Shown here: piece by piece, positions 33,889-45,879 of the stretch
Layout of the letters: every line of letters begins with the position of its first letter
Numbering within the stretch: position 1 is the stretch's first letter
Source of the DNA: Ixodes scapularis
Lineage: Eukaryota > Arthropoda > Arachnida > Ixodida > Ixodidae
Reading direction: 5' to 3'
DNA: 64,000 nt
NCBI RefSeq assembly: GCF_016920785.2
Contig: NW_024609835.1
Span: 27,229,297-27,293,296 of the forward strand
Program-made: the position numbers and the translations under genes
The notes under the pieces: model-generated
What the model was told of the DNA's origin: nothing
The model's database searches: none
The model's input: only the letters and a program-made list of their open reading frames with translations

Positions 33889-34419
33889 AAACTCCTTAGG
33901 GTCTTATCTTGTCCGTCCGGCGTCTGTGCTCACATTGATCTTACTGGTGCTCGCACTCGTGAGCTCACGTGCTCCTGTAAAACAAAAATTTTTTAAAAAA
34001 TTATGACAAAAAAATGTTTGTGCAGTTGACAGGATTCGAATCTGTGTGGGGAGACCCCAATGAATTTCTAGTGCATCGCCTTAACCACTCGGCCATGACT
34101 GTGGGACGAGTAGGGGGGCTCTGAGATGTGGTAGTAACTCAAGAGCTGGGGATGTCATGGATGAAATGTTGCATGTAGCCGCTCGACGTCTATACAGGAG
34201 AGAGCGCTGCGGTCAAATGCGTATATAATCGCGTTAAACTTGGCATGCATTGGCTCAACGTTTATAGGCGAGAGGGCACTCCGGTCAAATTCTCAAACGC
34301 ATATATACCCACATTCCATACCACATTCTTTCTTACATGGATGAAAACGAAGGTCATCAGCACCACCAGAGCATCGCCCCAATCAACATCATTCACCACG
34401 TGGAGATGCGGTTATTTTT

Positions 34420-34429
<10 letters not shown>
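33889..34429 (-). repeat. tRNA-Ser-bearing dispersed repeat, copy B
   Basis: Same organisation as copy A: CTTGTCCGTC segment, tRNA-Ser-like sequence, then the two GAGAG-GCGCTGCGGTCAAA-type repeats and the CATCGCCCCAATCAACATC segment. It ends in 15 T followed by 24 G (34415-34453). Confidence 0.7.
34021..34102 (-). pseudogene. tRNA-Ser(AGA)-like sequence, copy B
   Basis: 82 nt, anticodon loop CTAGAAA. Several stem changes (acceptor strand GCAGTTG, weakened anticodon stem) indicate a decayed copy. Confidence 0.6.
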
Positions 34430-34450
<21 letters not shown>

Positions 34451-34454
34451 GGGC

Positions 34455-36122
34455 TCGTTGATGTGCATTGGTGCATGCCTCAGCCATGCTGAAATATCGC
34501 GTTAACCGAGAAAACAGTTTACTTCAGGTAGAGACGACTGAAAGAACTTGCTCCCAGCTTCCAGCACATTAATGTTTTTTCTATATAAAGTAAATTGGGG
34601 GACTTCCATTTCAAACTAACGAAGAGCACCTGGCATGCACCAGCGGACAGCGGAGTGTTAATTGACACCCCCGTGGGTATCGACATACAACTGTAATCTC
34701 AGCTACATGGCGATTTGCATGCGTCTGCATCAGGGTGGTGACATCCAATCATTTTGTGTCGTTCTGCTTTTCTTTCCCTAGAAGCGGATAAAACAATGCC
34801 TCCCACCTTAAAGGCCGGCCCGCAAGCAGAGAGAAGGAACTTGACCCTCACTTTCCTTCTCGCCACTGGGAAAGGAGGAAATCGCCTCTCGTTTCCTCCT
34901 CGCCATTTTTGATTTTTTTGTTTTCGTTTTTTTTTGCCGACTGCCTGATTTTTTTTGGGGCAAGTTTGGGGTGGGGAAAATGAAAGCTTGAAGGATTTGA
35001 AAAGATTATCCAGAAGCCAGCCGGCACACCTGCGACAAGGAGCTGAACCAACCGAGGAGCTGTTCTGACCTTTGAGCGAGCTTGGCACTTGCTCTTCCCA
35101 ACCAGTTGGATTGACTTTTTTCAGCATTGGCTTGGAGGACGATTCTCGCTGTTGTGAGAGCACAAATAACTTCTTCTGTTCAAAGAAGTAGTCATTGAAG
35201 TATGAATTTTAATATAAATATATAGTTTGGCATCTTTCGTTGTTTAGGCGAATTCATGGCGACAACGAGAAGTACGAGCGGCGTTTTTCGGTATCTCAGG
35301 GATGACGGAAGATTCCATCCGTGGTGGATCTAGCACTTTTCGGTGTAGAGCATTTTGCTGTAGAGAATTTCGGTGCGGACGTTTTGGTGCACAGACATTT
35401 CAGTGTACGGACTTTTTGCTGCAAAGACTTTTCGGTGTGGGACTTTTCGTTGCGCGGATATTTTGGTGCACGGAGATTTTGATGCCTGGACATTCGACGC
35501 TATCGTTCGCTCGCCGGTATCTCTTTTCCAACGTACGCACTACACGCTTGACATCGTGTTTGCGCGTTGAGTCGACAGAGATGGTCTCCTCTATAAGGTT
35601 TTGGCTTTATTATTGGTACTGCGTGTAGGAAAGACCCCGAACAGCAAGAAGCTTGAGAAGTTAATTGTTTGTGTACTCAGAACAATTTTGAATATCTTCA
35701 AGTGCGCCTCGGGTAATTGTATAGCTCCGATCGTTAATAATTTGTTAATAATAAATTGTTAATAACCTTACACGACGAAAAACAATGTAAGTTATCACTT
35801 GTAACTCAATAGGGAATAAAGTAGACGTGTGGCGGGTACAAAATAAGTGTAATCAAATCAAAAATCGATTTGAATCAAGTAAACACGGCGAATTTGGTCA
35901 ATGCTAAATCTATTTTATTTGGTATCAAATGTTTGCTCATTCTCGTACGAAAAGAACAGTGGCTGTGGATAATCCGTGGTCAACGTCTCCTTCCGTGCCG
36001 TAATGATGTCGCCGGCTGTAAAAACCTGCCTTACAATCGTGTTTATAGAGGGTGATTTTTTTAACAACTAGACATTTTTCTAAAAAAAATGTCAAAGTTA
36101 CGCAATTGCAGTTTGTGCCTTA
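34455..36122. other. Intron with a degenerate 17-bp tandem repeat
   Basis: No exon is recognised. About ten degenerate units of a 16-17-bp motif (TTTTGGTGCACGGACA-like) lie at 35335-35490. The 154-codon minus frame at 34699-35163 has no motif I know. Confidence 0.45.
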
Positions 36123-36130
36123 TCTGTAGC

Positions 36131-36468
36131 CAGTCTTGTACACGTTACTAAAAAAAAGTAATCGATTACAATTACTATTACTCTTGGCTAAAAAGTATTC
36201 GATTAGATTACTTGATTACTCGACGGCAAAAGTAATTGGACATTACTCAAAGAAGTAATTGTTACTTTTCCGATTACTTTATTGTGTGAAGACACATCTT
36301 TAGCGCTCATAACAATGAACTACTTCCAACCTATATTTCACATTTGCACAAGTATTGAAGAAAAACTGACTCCCTCTTCGTGGTCGTTGCACCTTCACAA
36401 TGCGGACACAAGCATAGAATTCGTTTGAAGACGTTTAATGATTTGGCCGTTCGCCAGTGCGTGCGTGT

Positions 36469-36500
<32 letters not shown>

Positions 36501-37327
36501 GCGGAGGGGGTTCAAGGTTGTCGCTCAAAGTTTGCGTCGCTCATTTTATTATTCACATGTGGATGAGCTCGCATGTTATACAAAAGAGCAGCAGCTCAAG
36601 GATTAAAAACGGATTACGTGTAGTATCCATTAGCGGAAGAGATCGCCCCGACCACTTCTCAACTCGAAACATTGCTTGTCACAAAGACCACGTAGGGAAA
36701 ATGGGGAAATATTTCAACTGCCTTTGTTATATTTTGCATCCGCTTTAGGCATTCTTCGGTTCTGGTTCTCCTACAGGATGCGAGTAGGTACCCTAAGCAG
36801 GATTTTTTTTTTAATTTTTTTTATTTGTGTGTGTGTTTACGTAAGGGGTCTAGTTTGAACGAAGGACTCACAAAGCTACAATCTGCTTCCTCAAACTTCG
36901 CCCTGAATGGCCTTTGCCACGCATTGTAGCTTCCCTGCGGCTTCCCACTCCTCGTCCCAGCTCGAAAAAAAAAAACAAAAAAAAAAACGGACATTCCACA
37001 GAAACTGTACATAGAAAGAGATTGACCTCGTTTCCTACAGCTCCGAAAAAATCTTTCTTTTTTTCCGTTCGAAAAAAAAAAAAGCAAATTTTATTTTTTT
37101 CATTTCATAAAAAAAAAGGCGTGTGCCCGGGCCCGGGGGGGGGGGGGGGGGGGGGGGTACCGTGGACAAATTGTAACGGTTACAAGTAATTTAATTACTT
37201 CAAAAAGTAATCAGATTACTCTTGTGATTACTGCCTAATAAAAGTAATCAACTGATTACAAAATTACTCCAAAAAGTAATCAATTACAAATAATTTGATT
37301 ACTTGTAATGCGTACGGTACAAGTCTG
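36131..37327. mobile_element. 1197-bp hAT-like element with GTAAT-rich ends
   Basis: Ends CAGTCTTGTACACG and, inverted, CAGACTTGTACCG. Perfect 8-bp duplication TCTGTAGC (36123-36130 and 37328-37335). Dense AGTAATCGATTAC-like motifs lie next to both ends. The interior has a GT run, 17-G and 23-G runs and no transposase. Confidence 0.85.
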
Positions 37328-37335
37328 TCTGTAGC

Positions 37336-40300
37336 CATCAAAAATACCCAATCATTCATTTTTAGAGAGATGTAACGCACGTGAAGTAGTTCACGGCGTC
37401 CTAAAAAAACAAATTTGGACGCGAATCGTGTTACCGCAATCTTTTCGGCCGCCGCGCTCCTCGCCCCTTCTACAGTGGCGTTGTCACAGCATGGCGCATG
37501 ATTATCCCTTTGGCTTCATGGCGTTGAGCTCTGCCAGGCGGAGATGGTGACATCAAATCAGAACTATATTTTCGCGCCCATTTGAGGAGGACGCCTTATC
37601 AGGACACCGTATATTAGTGTACGCGCGTTGGTATAGTGGCTTTCGATTATGGCCAACAACTTTCTAAATACACTATGCCGTTTTCTTTCCTAATTAAAAG
37701 GTTAATTATCGAATTTTAGGCAATCAGTAAATTTTTAGTTGCGTTCTTTCTTAAACCTAATCCTTGCCTGGCCGTATAGCTCACATCCACAAAGCGCAAT
37801 TGCGTTAATTTTCACGTTTTTTCCCCCTAATATCTAGTAGGTGAAAAAAGAAACAACAAAAAAAGTTGTATATAAAACAGAGCGCAGTCATTTTCTGATA
37901 TAAATAAAGCGTAGGGCACGTGTTTTGCCATGCTTTTTTTTTTCGCCTATAAAAAGAAATCCCTTGACATTCCAAATTGAGTTTACGATGGGGCGGGCGC
38001 TTTATCACTGGGTATTTTGTCATGTTTTAGAAGCTTTATTACTGGTCAGAAGAAAGCCACTCGTGCCGTATCACGTTGCAAACAGCTAATTCGGGTGTTT
38101 CTCAAGGAGCTCTACAACTTTCCAATTGACATTTCGATTCATAACACATTTAAAAAGTTGGGTAATTAGTCCTATACATTTAATTTTTTAGGCATAATTA
38201 AAAATACTGCAACTCTCGCAAGATGTTTGCTAACAACATAAAGTTGGTTTCATTGGTGTAAAGTGGCTGCGCTCTAATTTCTCGTTACAGAGATTTGTAA
38301 ACGTCTTTCATTTTTATGCTTGGTCTTTAAAGATTCGTGAAAAGCATTCGCGACCTTATCTGTCAAGCCGCGTCCGCGGACAGCGCGGCCTCCTCGGCAA
38401 GTTGTCCCCTCATCGAAGACGACAATGAATAAAAGGTACGATCAAAACTAAATGCCTGAATAGAGTGAAAGTTTAAAATAATTCTAAGAGTGTTATTTGA
38501 TTTTATTTGTACCATATTCAAGATTCAACACTCGTCGCAGGCAGCATGAAAGGCAGCACTGCACTCTTGGCGCAAACGAGTGCCCAGTCAACGGTCCTAC
38601 ACTCAAACACGCATCACCACCCGACCTGTTTGAAAAATAAATAATTTCCAGTATTTTTGATGGAAAAGGCGAATGTTCTACTGAGCGTGACTTTTCGTAG
38701 ACCCAAAAGTCCTCTAGCCGAGATCGGTGGTTGACAGCTTCTGAAAGACGAGGAACGACGGATTCATAATTTCCCGCGGAAGTACTGTTTTGACGTTGAA
38801 TTCCACCTAAAATTGTATTTGCACAAATTATGGCACGATGCCGAACTTGCTTGATTACTTTTCTTTTAAAGTCAACATAACCAGGCATAATCTACAGATA
38901 TTGCAGATTTTATTTTAATTGGCGCGAAAGACAAGTTGGGACATAAAGAACACAATACAGCTCTCCTTTCTACTGCATTTCTTTCTTTCTGTACTTGTGG
39001 GCAGTTAGCCCGCATGTATATATTCAAAAATTGCTAAATTGTTTAAGCCTCCCTCTTTTTATAGTTTGTTTCATAGATTTATTAGCAATTGTGGCGAATC
39101 CCGGCTGGGTTCAGGTACAGATCTCGCACATGTTCAAGGACACATTTCGGCATGATTTCCCGTTTGGTGATGACGTTCAGCTGGCCGCTGTTTAGCTTCT
39201 TTTCTAAGTAGGCCGGGCAACGCCAAGCGCCTAAATTAGCCAAGCAGCCCCAAAACTTGCGGTAGTACACCTTACGAACTCCTGAGTTTTTTGGAGATGG
39301 TCGCTGGCCTTTGCCCACCCTGACAGAGCCCCGAACAATTATGCAAGGGCTGCAGAGGCTATCTGGGCATTCCATTTCCCAATCTGCGAACGAATGGGAA
39401 CAGAACAGAATGAAAACTTCGTTATACCTGCTATCTTTTAATAAATGGCATAATATGCTACTATTGCTAGTTGCACTATTTTACGCGAAGAAAATTGTGA
39501 TTTTGCGGTTCATTCTCCGTGTTTCCCACTCTCTTTGCTGATACGCCAGGTATTTGTCTGCTGTCGACTTTTCAGTTGCATTTGTTGACAGAAACTAAAT
39601 GCACGCTTGGCCACGAAGAATTTTTTTTTCAAAATCTGAAGATACATGAAATATATCATAAACCGTTTCACTTTTTATGGAAGTTTGTTTTTTACTCTTC
39701 TTATTTGCTTCAACGAGGCGGCCGTCACTCTAGAAAACACCTGTAGTACGAACCTATATATGCGCCAAGAATGGTCAGACTGTTTTCATTTGGATAGATG
39801 ACTATATATTGTCAAAATGCAACTAATTTTACATGCTTCGCCCTCTTACTGCAATATTTTTGACTTGTATTTATTTACTCGCGATTATTATTTTGAACAA
39901 AAAAAAAACACACAAAATACTAATACAATCACTCTTCAGCGTGCCGTTGTTAGAACGACCAATTTTCAGCTCTCTGGGTATAAAAATACCCACCTTTTTT
40001 TTTCCTTCTGCTGTGATGTTCATGTTCCGTTCACTCGAGATAAATATGCGGTATTCTAGCGTATGTGGCTGCATGCGGAAGTGTCTGAGCATGTTTTAAA
40101 GCTGCAAAAAGAAGTAAAAAAAAAAAAAAAAAAAGGAGAAAAGCGAGTTAGCCCGAACCCTTCCGAGCTCATATCGAGCCTGCCGAACTAATCCCCGATG
40201 TTTGGGTTCGAAGCAGAGAACCTTGAAGGGTGACAGAGATTTTGTCGGGGGGCCGGTAAGCCCATTAGCACTCGTGCGAGAAGGCCGTAAAAAGCGAAGA

Positions 40301-41835
40301 GGAAAATGGAGGAGGAAGGGGGAGGAGGAAAAAAAGAAAAGAGGGGGAATCTTCTGCCACGCTGAAGAAAATTTTGAGTGCCCGCCTTTAAGAAAAAAAA
40401 AAATTAAAAGAAAGAGAAAGAGTGAAAGAGAGAGAAAAAAAAAACTTAATTTCAGTCAAAAATTGCTTTTTAATCCTCTGCCGAGGTCCGAGCTCTCGGC
40501 ATAGAACGTGCACCAGCAGCATTTTCTTTTCTGGTGTCTTTTTTTTTTTTTTTTTTATTCTCCCTAGAATTATTTGTTGTCGACATTGGGTACCGTGTAC
40601 ACCGCAATCAAAAGAATGGGGTGCCTCCAGTACGGTGCCTCGAATGCTTCTCTAAATAGTGTGTTTAGCACCATATTTTGCCTATGCATCAAAAGTGGCC
40701 CCAAAGTGGCAACAAATAATTTCACAAAAGCCGGAGTGTCATACTGTCGAATGTCCCTATTCTAACAGTTAAACAAAGTTCTAGAAAGAATATGGCTGCA
40801 GAAATTATTATTGTTGACTGTCTATGAATTGCGATAGCATTCGTCTAGGACAACCTCTCCAAAGCGATCACAAGGATGTCTGAAACGACCTCTAGGGCGA
40901 CCTTAAGAATGACCTCTAGGACAACATCCTAGAGGGCAACCTCTAGGACGACCTCAAGGACGACGTCAAGGTTGTCTGGTCCTAAGAAGAGGGTGCGAAT
41001 GTGAAGAAGTGTGAGAATGTGAGCTGGAATGGTCTACCTCACATACCTTATGCACATTAGGAGGCCAGAAAGTCCAAAAAATCTGGGAAGGGGGGGGGGG
41101 GGGTATCGCATTAAAAAACGAGAGGCTGCGAGTGTTGTCGTCATCACAGCATCCAACCTCCTGGCTGCAGAAGCTTCAGTAAACCGTAAAGCTGGAGAGA
41201 GGCCTGCACCAGAAAGAGCATCTGCCACATCCACCACCGCCAGTGCGACGCCACCAGGATCGCGTTCGGCAACAACGTGACACCTTTACGACAACGTCAG
41301 GCAGAAATCGAGAGACCGCCTTTTAGGATGCCGTTAGTGCACCACTCAGACACTTTTCAGGCACCGCAACCGCCAGAGTGAATATAATAATCTGCAGTTA
41401 AAAGTCCCATGCATTTCGGCCACTTTGGAAAGGCGGGGCATAGACGCGGACGTCGGAGCTCCCAGTGGATGGTCCAGATAGGCCCATATCGCTGGCAACG
41501 CCTTGATATACACAAAGAAGCAGGAAGGCATCACCTGTAAGACCTCTGCCTAGTTATTTTCTACTTTACCACACAGAAAAACACTGCATCGCATATTGTA
41601 TAAAAACAAAGTTGACAAGCACTCAAACCACTTCTGCTCGCAGCAGCAAAACGAACATGCCTAACGTACAACCTGCTTTGTTTCTCGGAATTTTGTCTCT
41701 TTCTCATTCTTTCTTTAAGGATCGCCGATGAGGAGCTCAAGATTTGCCATGCTCTGCTCCCGTCTTTAACCCACCCCCGATGCCCCCTCATCGAGCGAGG
41801 TGCCAAGGTGAGCCCCGCATAAAGCGAGCCCTCAC
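37336..41835. other. F2-H2 intron, right part
   Basis: 4.5 kb with no convincing gene. Contains a possible decayed R exon near 39150-39290, purine-rich DNA at 40290-40440, an ACCTCTAGGACG minisatellite at 40855-40980, a 13-G run at 41091-41103, and at 41215-41345 a block similar to 17935-18065. Confidence 0.45.
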
Positions 41836-42121
41836 CTGTGCCATGGTGAGGGGAGAGCAGAGGTGCGGGGCAGTCACCATGTCGAACACCCGGCCGTCCT
41901 CCAGCACCTTGATCCGGGGTAGGGACCTCCCGGGCAGGGCCTTGCCCTCCCTCTCCCTCCGGCAGCCCAGGCAGACGTAGTACCTCACCGGGGGCAGCCC
42001 CGGCCGGCCGTACCTGGAGCTGAAGGTGTATTCCCTCGCAGACGCCCCGCCTTCCTTCACCACCAGCAGGGGATTCCCGTTCTGGGTGTGCTTCCAGAAG
42101 AACCGCCGCACCGGAACCCCA
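41836..42121 (-). CDS. Exon F2: FLYWCH-like zinc-finger domain
   Basis: The exon has 286 nt (1 + 95 codons). It starts GVPVRRFFWKHTQNGNPLLV and contains the tyrosine strand, VRYYVC-LG-C, a basic REREGK stretch and TAPHLC near the end. The zinc ligands inferred are Cys50, Cys53, His86 and Cys88 of the exon product. The acceptor is GTGCAG and the donor CAG|GTGAGG. It is GC-rich at third positions compared with its intron surroundings, as expected for selected coding sequence. The following intron is about 9 kb and carries a tRNA-Ser repeat and a hAT-like element. Confidence 0.85.
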
Positions 42122-42430
42122 CTGCACGGTGGAAATCGCAGGGTCAGAATGGATTCAAGTGGTGCGTCGGCGGCCAAGGATATGGTGTGACCAACGCTAC
42201 GGCAATAACGAAACAACTTGTCGCGTAATTGACAGAAGAAATGTCATTTACGATGTTAAAATTACGAGTTTGCACATAAAATCATCCTAAATTAGGGATA
42301 TGAGGAATTGACTACATGCAGTGTTGTTGACACAGCCAACTCTGTGGCATGTTTTCTCGAGCAAGCCTGTAGCGGGGACGAGTCGTTGACCTTTTTTGGA
42401 GTGAGGAGAGTTTTAACCGATATGAAAATA

Positions 42431-43448
42431 CAGTCGAACCCGGATATATCAAATTCAAAGGGGATCGTAAAATAGTTCGATATATCAATAATTTGATATA
42501 CAAAAATATGTTAATTTAAGCTCCAGTTTAAATTTCTGCGCAGCGCCTCTGCTAATACCGAAGGCCTTACCTTACCTTACCAAATAGGGCCTCTAAAAGC
42601 TGCTTAATACAGTTGAGCTTAATTGGTGAAGATCACAAACACCACCGCATTTATGCGACGGTGTGTGCAATCGTTTACGCTTGGCCACGACCTCCACATA
42701 GTGCCGGCAACAAAACACTAAAATAAGTTAAAAAATTAAAAAATGGAAACAGCGAGCCGCATAAAAAAAAAACTCTCGATCCACAAAATAAAGTTAAGCA
42801 AGCAACAAAAAATACACCCACTAAATTCAGGCAGCAAAAAAAGAAAGGCAAAAAAAGAAAAAACGGGCAAAGCAAGAACAGCGAAAGAAAAAGGAAAACA
42901 AAGATAAGGTGTTCAAAGTGCGATAGCTCAAACTGTTCTTGTCGACACACTCTACCTGTTGAAGACTTTTTTTTTATTGTTTGGGTGCTTATTTCATTTG
43001 GGGCCAAGGAGTCGCGCAGCGACAGCGGTGTTGGGGGAAAGAGCGCACGCTGCAGTTCCAACAGCGGGCAACCCCTTCCCTCCTACGCGCGTGTGCCCTT
43101 CCCCTTGCTTTGGCCATCCTCCACTTTTTTTTTTTTTTTTTTTTTTACATTTGTTTTTTTACATTTGTTTTTTGCTGGGTATTTTTGTGTGGTATGCTGG
43201 CTTAGCAGTCTTCCAGCCCCGCCCCGCAATGCGAGCTGTGTGCTTGCCACCGGCGCAGTCCGACCGCGGGAGAAGCCACGGGCGGCAGTGGGGCCGTACT
43301 TAATTCACCATATCGAGTGTCCCCGCCATGGGAGTTCAATACAGAAAAACAACGCTCCTATGCTACTACATGTGAAAGGGGATGTTTGGACTGTTCGATA
43401 TAAACAATAATTCGAAATACCCAGGTGTGATATAACCGGGCTCGACTG
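42431..43448. mobile_element. 1018-bp Tigger/pogo-like TA-flanked element
   Basis: Ends CAGTCGAACCCGGATATATC and, inverted, CAGTCGAGCCCGGTTATATC. TA at 42429-42430 and 43449-43450. It has a poly-T run near 43125-43146. No transposase frame, so non-autonomous. Confidence 0.82.
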
Positions 43449-43450
43449 TA

Positions 43451-44286
43451 CTCGCGTTGTATCGAAGGCCTAGCAATTTGAGTATGCGAGAGGTACTGAT
43501 GAAGGATGGGATACACGCGTATCAGGAGGCACGAAGGCTGCTCTCAGGCTTGCTGGGAGAGAAGTGAGCTGCAATGATGAGCTTCATGTTATGCGAAGTA
43601 CACAACCAACAACATCTACTCCTCTCCCCCTCCACTTCTTTGATGGGGGAAGAGAACCACCTCAAGTGAGAAAGGCCAATTGACAAATCAAGTTCAGAAT
43701 GATATCGCAGGCTATTTTACGGGTCAAAAAACTTGCGAGTGGCAAAGAGTGTTTCCACAAGGACCAGCTAGCTTTATACTTTTATTGCATGTTCTTCATA
43801 GTCAAGAAGATGTTTCTACAGAACAGTCATCGCCCTTAGGGCATGAAGCCAGGACATTTTCCTAAGGCGCTTTAGCTGTCATTGTTCCAAAATGATGGAG
43901 GTCTTTTTTTTGCCCCTGCTGCGAAAACCTGCGCACACCCTGTCTACGGAGGGTTTCCACTAGAGAGCCTAGATTGAAAAAAGGGAGAAACCGAAATGAT
44001 GAAGAGCATTTGCAGTTTAATGGCAAATGCCTACTGCACAAATTGGTTGCAAGTGTGCATCTGTTGCATTGTCGCAGGGCAATGCGAGGAGGAAAGAGGG
44101 TGGAGAGGCAGAGATGCTTGCAGGCGATCAATGCTTTCATCACATTCTCAGCTCGTATTGCTAACATGGCCTAGACTAGTGACCTTGATCAAACAGTTAG
44201 AAACTCTCTACAATCTAGGCAGACTGGGTTCCACCCATCACACACCCTTAGAGCTATGGAACTTAAGCAGGTAAAAGCCTACTTAC
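43451..44286. other. S1-F2 intron, no gene seen
   Basis: No recognised element ends or exon-like sequence. Confidence 0.4.
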
Positions 44287-44647
44287 AGGATAGACTTTGG
44301 TTTCCCCCCTGTTTTGCCACTGGTGGCAGACGCTTGAGGAGTGTCCACAGCTTCTTCAACTGCCTGCTCGACGCACGAAGTGGCCTCCAGGCATTCCTCC
44401 TTCACAGCCGGTTTCGCAACACACAAAGTGGCCTGCAGGCCTTCCTCCTCCTCCATGGCCGATTTCGCAGCACACGAAGTGCCTTGTAGGCCTTCCTCCT
44501 CCTCCATGGCCGGTTTTGCAGCGCACGAAGTGGCTTGCAGGCCTTCCTCGGAGGAAGGCGAGCTGAGAGGCACGCTTGGCACGGCTGCCTGCAGAATGCT
44601 CTCAGCAGCCAGAGAACTGGCCGTGCTTGGTTCCATCTCCGCGGAAG
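44287..44647 (-). CDS. Exon S1: acidic linker with internal repeats
   Basis: The exon has 361 nt (2 + 119 codons + 2). The acceptor is CCCCCAG and the donor CCT|GTAAGT. The product is rich in Ala, Ser and Glu. Its middle carries about four copies of an 18-19-residue unit with the core EEGLQATSC-AAKPAMEEE, giving regularly spaced Cys residues in an acidic background. No domain is recognised; it looks like a flexible linker. The exit phase joins F2 through a Leu codon. Antisense frames here are also open because of the repeats and were not called. Confidence 0.72.
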
Positions 44648-44728
44648 CTGGGGGAGAGTTTGCATTTGTCGCTCGTTGAAATGATGAACAGAGGACTACA
44701 CGCTCTGTACGAGATCAACAACACTTAA

Positions 44729-45250
44729 AAGGGCACTAAAGTGTGTTTTGGGATTTTTGTTTTGTGGCCATAACTCCATCTACGAGCACTAAGCACCTCA
44801 AAAAAAAAAAAAAAAAAGAAATTACATTCGATTTGCCAATTTGCACATTAAAAATGTGATAGAAGTCCCCACAGCTACCGTTGGCGCTCAACGACAGATA
44901 ATGCTACCAAACCTTGCTAAATATGGTAGAATGACGAATGGCGCTTGTCAGCCACTCGCGAGTGATGTGTTCCTGCGTAGACGAGCGGCCAACCGGTCCC
45001 GCTCTTCCACACCCATCACTCGAGAGCGGCTGACAAGCGCCGTCCGTCGTTCGACCATATTAAGCAAGTTCAGGTAGCACCATCTGTCATTCTGCTCCAT
45101 CGGTAAGTGTCAGGACTTTCTATCACTTTTTTAATATGCAGCGAATCGGCCATGCATGAATGTAATTTCGGGTTTCTTAGGGTGCTTAGAGCTTGTAGAT
45201 TTGAGTCATGACCATAAAAAGAGGATCTCAAAACGCACTTTAGTGCCCCT
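44729..45250. mobile_element. 522-bp TTAA-flanked (piggyBac-like) element
   Basis: TTAA at 44725-44728 and 45251-45254. Ends AAGGGCACTAAAGTGTGTTT and, inverted, AGGGGCACTAAAGTGCGTTT. The arms stay inversely similar for over 100 bp. Confidence 0.82.
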
Positions 45251-45254
45251 TTAA

Positions 45255-45875
45255 CACTGCTCACAAGGCATTTACGCATGCCTCGATTTGACTGGGACAT
45301 GACCTGCAAGAGCTAAGCAACTCAAGGAAGGTTTGATATTTTTCTTTCAGCAAGGATACAACTGGCCAAGAACAGACTGGTCTGGGTTTCCCTCAATTTT
45401 GTTTTCTGAATGTTTTGTTTTCTGAATGTTTGAGAAGTAATAGTAGGCTGAAACATAATTTCTAAGAACAGTAAAACACCTAGTTTGCAATTAAGAACTC
45501 TAAATCTAAATTTAATAACCAGAATTCAGACGTTTCGGGACCAGATTGGTGTTAACTAAAACACCCAAAACATGCCAATGTTTTGGGTGTTTAGGTCGAA
45601 AAGTAGAGTTTATATTTCAGACATTAGCGCCCTCTCACGGCGCAAATCAGAAATGGAAATGAACCTTCAGTACATTGTTCAGACACCCTTCTCTTCTTCC
45701 CTGGAAGGCCTATCACATATTCTTTGCTAACCAGTCTTTGTCAGCATGATCAACCTTGTATAAATTTTTTGCAATGCTTTTTCATGACTTTAAGCTCCCG
45801 ACATTGCCTGGAATTTTAGACGATGTTGGCGATCAACTGGCCAGCACGGTTGACGAGCAATCTCTCTATTTCTTC
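45255..45875. other. Intron with a small hairpin
   Basis: The hairpin at 45556-45594 has arms CACCCAAAACAT and its inverse. Otherwise nothing recognised. Confidence 0.45.
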
Positions 45876-45879
45876 TTAA

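Noticed and set aside
34699..35163. 154-codon minus frame
   Set aside because: Low-complexity Lys-rich middle from poly-T stretches and no recognised motif or splice support.
41561..42127. 188-codon minus frame overlapping F2
   Set aside because: Wrong frame of the F2 exon; the F-domain frame is conserved in five copies.
44297..44679. Plus-strand frames opposite S1
   Set aside because: Shadow of the repeated S1 exon; no splice context or homology, whereas the minus frame matches phase and cassette order.
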